NCBI GenBank assembly: GCA_027596195.1
Contig: JADGJG010000104.1
Span: 1 to 44,146 of the forward strand
Direction of reading: 5' to 3'
DNA from: Podochytrium sp. JEL0797
Taxonomy: Eukaryota > Chytridiomycota > Chytridiomycetes > Chytridiales > Chytriomycetaceae
DNA: 44,146 bases
Numbering within the stretch: position 1 is the first letter of the stretch; each line of letters starts with the position of its first letter. This document shows, one piece after another, positions 40,222 through 44,146 of this stretch. The notes beneath the pieces are model-generated. The model was not told where the DNA came from. It saw only the letters and a list, made by a program, of their open reading frames with translations, and ran no database searches. The position numbers and the translations under genes are program-made.

Positions 40222-41338
40222 TCAATCTCTGACTCCATGACCAAAAAACTCGAACGATCCTGGTCGCGTTTCGTAAATTTCAAACCTTTCAGGCACAAAT
40301 CTGAACTTGTTTCCGGACAGGCTCAGCGATTGAAGACTTGCTCCCCCAGCAGGCTCGAGCTTGGTGGCCAAAGAAAGCGGAATTTCTCCAGAGAGTTGGT
40401 TGTTGGACAGATACACCTCGCGCAGGTGTTGCAAGTCACCCAGTTTGCATGAAATCTGACCCGAGAGCTGATTGTTGGCAAGACTCAGAGTGTCCAAACA
40501 TTGAAGGGATCCAAGCTCTTCTGGGATGGGTCCAGAGAGGCGATTGCTCTTCAGGAGGAGATAAATTAACGACTGAATCAAGGGATTATGATTAGAAATG
40601 TCGGTGTGGCGAGAGAACAGCAGGGCAGAAACGAACAAAAACGAACCTGCAAGTTTCCGACGCAACTCGAAATGCGCCCTTCCAACAAGTTATTCCGCAA
40701 CGAAATGCATTTTAGACGCGTTAAAGCATATAATTCCTCAGGAATCCCACCCGACAGAGCATTGTTGTCGAGATTCAGAAATTCCAACAAAACCAAATTT
40801 CCAATCTCTTTCGGAATCTCGCCAGTCATTTCATTGTGCGACCAACTCAATCTTTTCAGCTGTGATAATTCTCGAATTGAAAGAGGAATCCTGCATCCTT
40901 TCAACCCGGGTGTTGAATTCAAATCCAACGCGGTCAAATTGCTGAGCGATTTCGCGTATTGGGTTTGCAGCGACTCGGGCCATTGAAACCAGTGAATCTC
41001 AAAGGCGATGTTTCTGGAATATGCGCTCATGTTTTTTTGTGGGATGGCGAGTGCGCCGTGTTCAATGTTGAGTTTGGCGTAATGCTTCGAAACCAGGATG
41101 ATGTTGAAAACGCGCGAGACGCGTCTGAATAAAAGGCTCCGGTTGGGATGAGTCCATTTGAGAATCTGGATAATGATGTCACTGGGGATGGTGATGGAGT
41201 GGGTTGTTTGGTCTCGCTGAGGATCGTTTTCCGTGCTGTGGTTTGGAGCTACTAGCTTAACAAGTTTGACATAGTGCCAATATTTGCACTTTACAGATTG
41301 TGGCGTAACGCTGTGGCGCGATCTCGTGAGTGATTCAT
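40222..41338 (-). CDS. F-box-like protein with plant-type leucine-rich repeats (5)
   Basis: Exons are 41338..41295, 41235..40647 and 40572..40222, giving 327 aa. The F-box-like segment is IPSDIIIQILKWTHPNRSLL then FRRVSRVFNIIL and SKHYA. The linker is IHWFQWPESLQTQYAKSL, followed by about six LRRs. The frame is also open through the first intron to an ATG at 41405; I chose 41338 with a spliced first exon because it mirrors the layout of the gene at 13199 (MN- start, short first exon, same donor context) and closes in frame. The second intron lies between two repeats after GNLQ, as in that gene. Confidence 0.78.
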
Positions 41339-41559
41339 GGTTGATCGTGATTTGTTTTGAGAAATTGTCAATTTTTTCCATGGATGCAGTATCACAATTG
41401 TACATCACATAAAATCTAAAGAAAATCCTTGACCAGCAAGGGCTTCAAATTCCACATTTTGAGTGTCTGCGTGCTAAACTGTGCGTTCTCTCATCCAGAT
41501 ATTAACTTCCAATCTTATCGAAAAAATACTGATGTAGAAGAAAAGAAAAATTAGAAAAA

Positions 41560-42930
41560 TCAACAGTATGTTTGCGGGGCAGGGGGGCCTCTTCTCGCGA
41601 GACCTTGATTCAAGCTTCCTGGACAAATCGGACTAAACGACAATCCATAAAGCGAGATTTCCGATGGACCACCGCAAGTGTCAGCCGCATTCCCCGGGCA
41701 AGCAATAGCACACAAGCTACTTGACACGCCTCCCCCACCCCATTGATTATAACTACCCCAGCACTCAGTACCATTTTTAACCCCGAATACATATTTCGTA
41801 CCGCCCAAGCCCAGAAGCGCATACTGTGCACACAACTCAAGTGACATTTTGTCGTTCGTCGCAAGCAAGGATAAATTGTTCACGCTGCTGAACTCCAGAC
41901 ACCCAAGAGGATCTGCCAAGGACGACGGAGATCCATTCGAAGGGATGTTGTAAATGGAAAGCCTTGACTTGCCGCCACACATTTCGCTGGCATCGCCGGT
42001 GCAAGCAACAGTGCAGTTGTGGCTGGGGACCAACGGGTGTTGAGGCAAAACAAAGAAATCGAACCGACACACATTCCCATTCTCAAGAGCGATTGTGGTG
42101 AATGGGTATCCCTGGGAATACGCAATATACGCGCACAGCTCAACCGTCATGTAAGGAGAGAGACCGTTTACGATGGGATGTTCCGATCTAACCAAATTAC
42201 CGTTCAGGAAACAGCCAGCATAGGTGTAAGGGATGGCAGTGGTAGTAGATTGAGCTGTAGAAGTAGTGGAAGTGGTGAGCTGAATCGAAACGGCAGCGGT
42301 AGCAGTGGTTGCAGCGGATGACATGACAACTTTTCCCGTGGTGGACTGGGTCGAAATGGCCGTAGTGGCTGTAGTGGCTGAAGTGTTGACAGTCGGGGAG
42401 GAGGAAGTATTCGGACCTGACCCGCAAGGGCCCTGCGAACTCCATCCCCCATCGCCGTGCTGGTCGGGAGTGAGCTTGCCAGACTCCCACCACTTGGCAA
42501 CGTAGTTGACGCCGTTGAAAGAAACAGCGACTCCTTTCGAATAACCATGTCCGAGAACAAAGGGAGTGGAACAGCTTGTAGATGGAAGGAGGGGCAGGGC
42601 AGCTGCATTGCGGAAGCCAGAAGCGGCATGGTAAGGAAGGGTTGCGCAATCTGGATCCAAGCAATCGGAAAACGCCCAGTCAGTACCAATCCACATCATG
42701 GCGGTGAACTAAGAGGCGCACTTACGCGCAAGGTCGTTGGGACGACAACTGGTCTTGCCAGTTGGCACATCGCCAGGCGCAACGCAGCAGACATACGTGG
42801 GGTCAGCGCACGTGTCAGAAGGACCGCAAGCGCCCAAGGCGGCGATCGGCGAAGCTTCTGAACGCTCAAGAGCAGGGACAGCGGCGGAGAGGATTGTGCC
42901 GAACGCGAGGACAAACGTGGCAATGAACAT
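41560..42930 (-). CDS. Secreted protein with chitin-binding module and two WSC domains
   Basis: Exons are 42930..42726 and 42650..41560, giving 431 aa. A signal peptide (about 1 to 17) precedes a Cys-rich N-terminal part (CGPSDTCADPTYVCC), a CBM5/12-like module (SFNGVNYVAKWWESG...GGWSSQGPCG) and a Ser/Thr linker. Two WSC domains follow: YAGCFLNG...CTGDASEMCGGKSRLSIY and LGCLEFSS...CPGNAADTCGGPSEISLY. WSC domains occur in wall stress sensors and in wall-degrading enzymes and bind glycans. With no membrane helix at the C-terminus (ends PPAPQTYC), this is a secreted wall protein rather than a sensor. The chitin-binding module is nearly the same as in the chitinase at 17789. Confidence 0.87.
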
Positions 42931-44027
42931 GCTTGGTGTGCTTTTGTATTTGGTGCTTTGATTGCGGAGTGCCAACCCAGGGAATTTATAGGTTTCGACC
43001 TCGGGCTTGGATGAGGCAGTGCTGTACCTCCGTCGATTCCCCCTGCTTGGATAATTTTTCTAACTGAGTGATTCGAAAAAAAATATATGTGAGCTAAGCT
43101 CAACTCTCTCTCACATTTTTGCTACATATTTGTGACATATTTGGCTGATTTTTGGTGCGCGATTTACAACCCAGTGTGGCAGTGCAAAATTCTGGATACT
43201 TGAAGACACATCTCTAAATCGCTTACTTCTCACCTAGCTGCCAGCGAGTTCAGTTTTGTGGTTGATTGATCGGTTAAGGTATCCAGAACGTCGCAAGTCA
43301 AAAAAAAATCTCGCACGGTCCTCGGCACTGCAAACAGCCACCAGTGTCTTTCTCTGTAAGAGAGACCACCGTTGACGGGAGTTACAGTGGAAGGCACGAA
43401 TGCACACTACATGGTTCACTTGATTTCGAATGTGGCAGCGCATAATACTCTGGGTCTTTTTTTCGCCATTCTCCCTTGAGGTAAAAATCAAAAAATATGA
43501 AGAATTTGAGTTTTTTTTATAAAAAGGGGGTGAGAAAGGAAATAATTTGAATTCGACGATTGCCAGTGGCAAGCCGAGGGAGGGTTATAGGCTTCGTTGT
43601 AATCGGTAAGTGCTAAAAGTTGCACGGGTAACGCGTTCTATAAACAAGCTATTTTCGAACATTGAAATGACAAACCCAAATGAGTATGGAGAACCGAGGG
43701 AACAGCAAGGGTGGCGAAACACGCCTCGACGCCACACTTAGACGCCACTTAATCACAAAAGATGGTCAAAAAGCCGAACGTCGCTTCAATTTCCTTCGCT
43801 TTCCTTCATAACCGAAATCTTTTTATCTAATTTCCATCGCTCCATACGCAGAGGGTTCTGATGCACCCAACACGGAACTCAGCGGATGCGATTCCGGTCC
43901 GTGAATCGCCACCGCACGTGCATCTCCGCTTCCTCGAGCTTGGATCTCCCCGCGGAAATGGATCACCAAAAAACCCGACAAAAAGGCATTGAACGGAATC
44001 TCTCGAAAACTAAACTCTTCTGCAAAC
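42931..44027. other. Long intergenic region, nothing recognised
   Basis: 1.1 kb. It must contain the promoter of the WSC gene (to the left) and probably that of the gene starting at 44028. Reading frames are short and lack coding character. No RNA gene, repeat or mobile element could be recognised. Confidence 0.4.
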
Positions 44028-44086
44028 ATGGCCGACAACTTGAAGATGGAAGAGGGCGTGTTGGATGTGAGCAACCCCTTCCCCCA
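44028..44086 (+). CDS. Possible first exon of a gene running off the end
   Basis: ATG at 44028 opens MADNLKMEEGVLD and is followed by a possible donor (GAT|GTGAGC) at about 44067. The sequence then runs into the G tract. Too short to identify. Confidence 0.3.

Positions 44087-44146
<60 letters not shown>
44087..44146. other. Terminal run of 60 G, probable sequencing or assembly artefact
   Basis: An uninterrupted G homopolymer ends the window. No comparable tract occurs elsewhere. Poly-G tails are a known artefact of two-colour sequencing chemistry and can be carried to contig ends. Confidence 0.75.

Noticed and set aside
41339..41405. Unspliced N-terminal extension of F-box gene 5
   Set aside because: The frame is open to 41405, but splicing 41294..41236 gives the same exon layout as the paralogue at 13199 and also closes in frame.
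43823..44074. 83-codon minus-strand frame near the end
   Set aside because: No family likeness, overlaps the probable 5' UTR and start of the + strand gene at 44028, and no supporting splice or TATA signal.
1..44146. tRNA, rRNA, CRISPR array or transposase gene
   Set aside because: No B-box-like GGTTCGAATCC with a cloverleaf, no conserved rRNA stretch, no regular spacer array and no transposase or reverse transcriptase motif seen by eye. A covariance-model search would be needed for weaker RNAs.

Overview
The window is nuclear DNA of a fungus. Most genes carry short GT-AG introns (about 50 to 110 nt), and there are fungal YAT-type amino acid permeases, a Ste11/Byr2-type MAPKKK, a GH18 chitinase with chitin-binding modules, a WSC-domain wall protein and CTR copper transporters. 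The many intracellular proteins with plant-type leucine-rich repeats (LxGxIPxxLxxLxxL) suggest an early-diverging, chytrid-like fungus; that placement is inference. Eleven of the twelve spliced models that are complete inside the window were checked by confirming that exon lengths sum to a multiple of three, and the remaining complete genes are single-exon. No rRNA, tRNA or CRISPR array was recognised.

Layout. 1-2734: 5' part of an arginase gene (-) divergent from an amino acid permease (+). 2837-6228: MAPKKK (-). 6300-13058: a family of two-TM membrane proteins with LRR-like ectodomains (one pseudogene, two intact), interrupted by a cytochrome b561 gene and a decayed CTR gene facing it. 13199-17049: three F-box-like/LRR genes in a row plus a fossil of another. 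17789-20254: chitinase. 20761-26773: two tandem permeases (-) and a complete arginase (+), an inverted second copy of the left-end pair. 27287-29853: two tandem secreted, probably GPI-anchored glycoproteins. 29921-34851: copper cluster with b561/CTR, two single CTR genes, then b561/CTR again. 34855-41338: two more F-box-like/LRR genes around three members of an unrecognised family. 41560-42930: WSC/chitin-binding protein. The window ends in a 60-base G run that is probably not genomic.

How the genes work together. The arginases and permeases form an arginine (or basic amino acid) uptake and breakdown module, present twice in inverted orientation with shared promoter words. The most interesting system is the copper cluster: three head-to-head b561/CTR pairs (one with a decayed CTR) and two further CTR genes. 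All eight start sites have an identical 13-bp element, GAGGGATTTTTGC or its complement, 8 to 39 bp before the ATG. The b561 proteins also carry a methionine-rich segment in a predicted outer loop, like the CTR N-termini. This suggests a co-regulated unit in which b561 reduces Cu(II) to Cu(I) and hands it to CTR.
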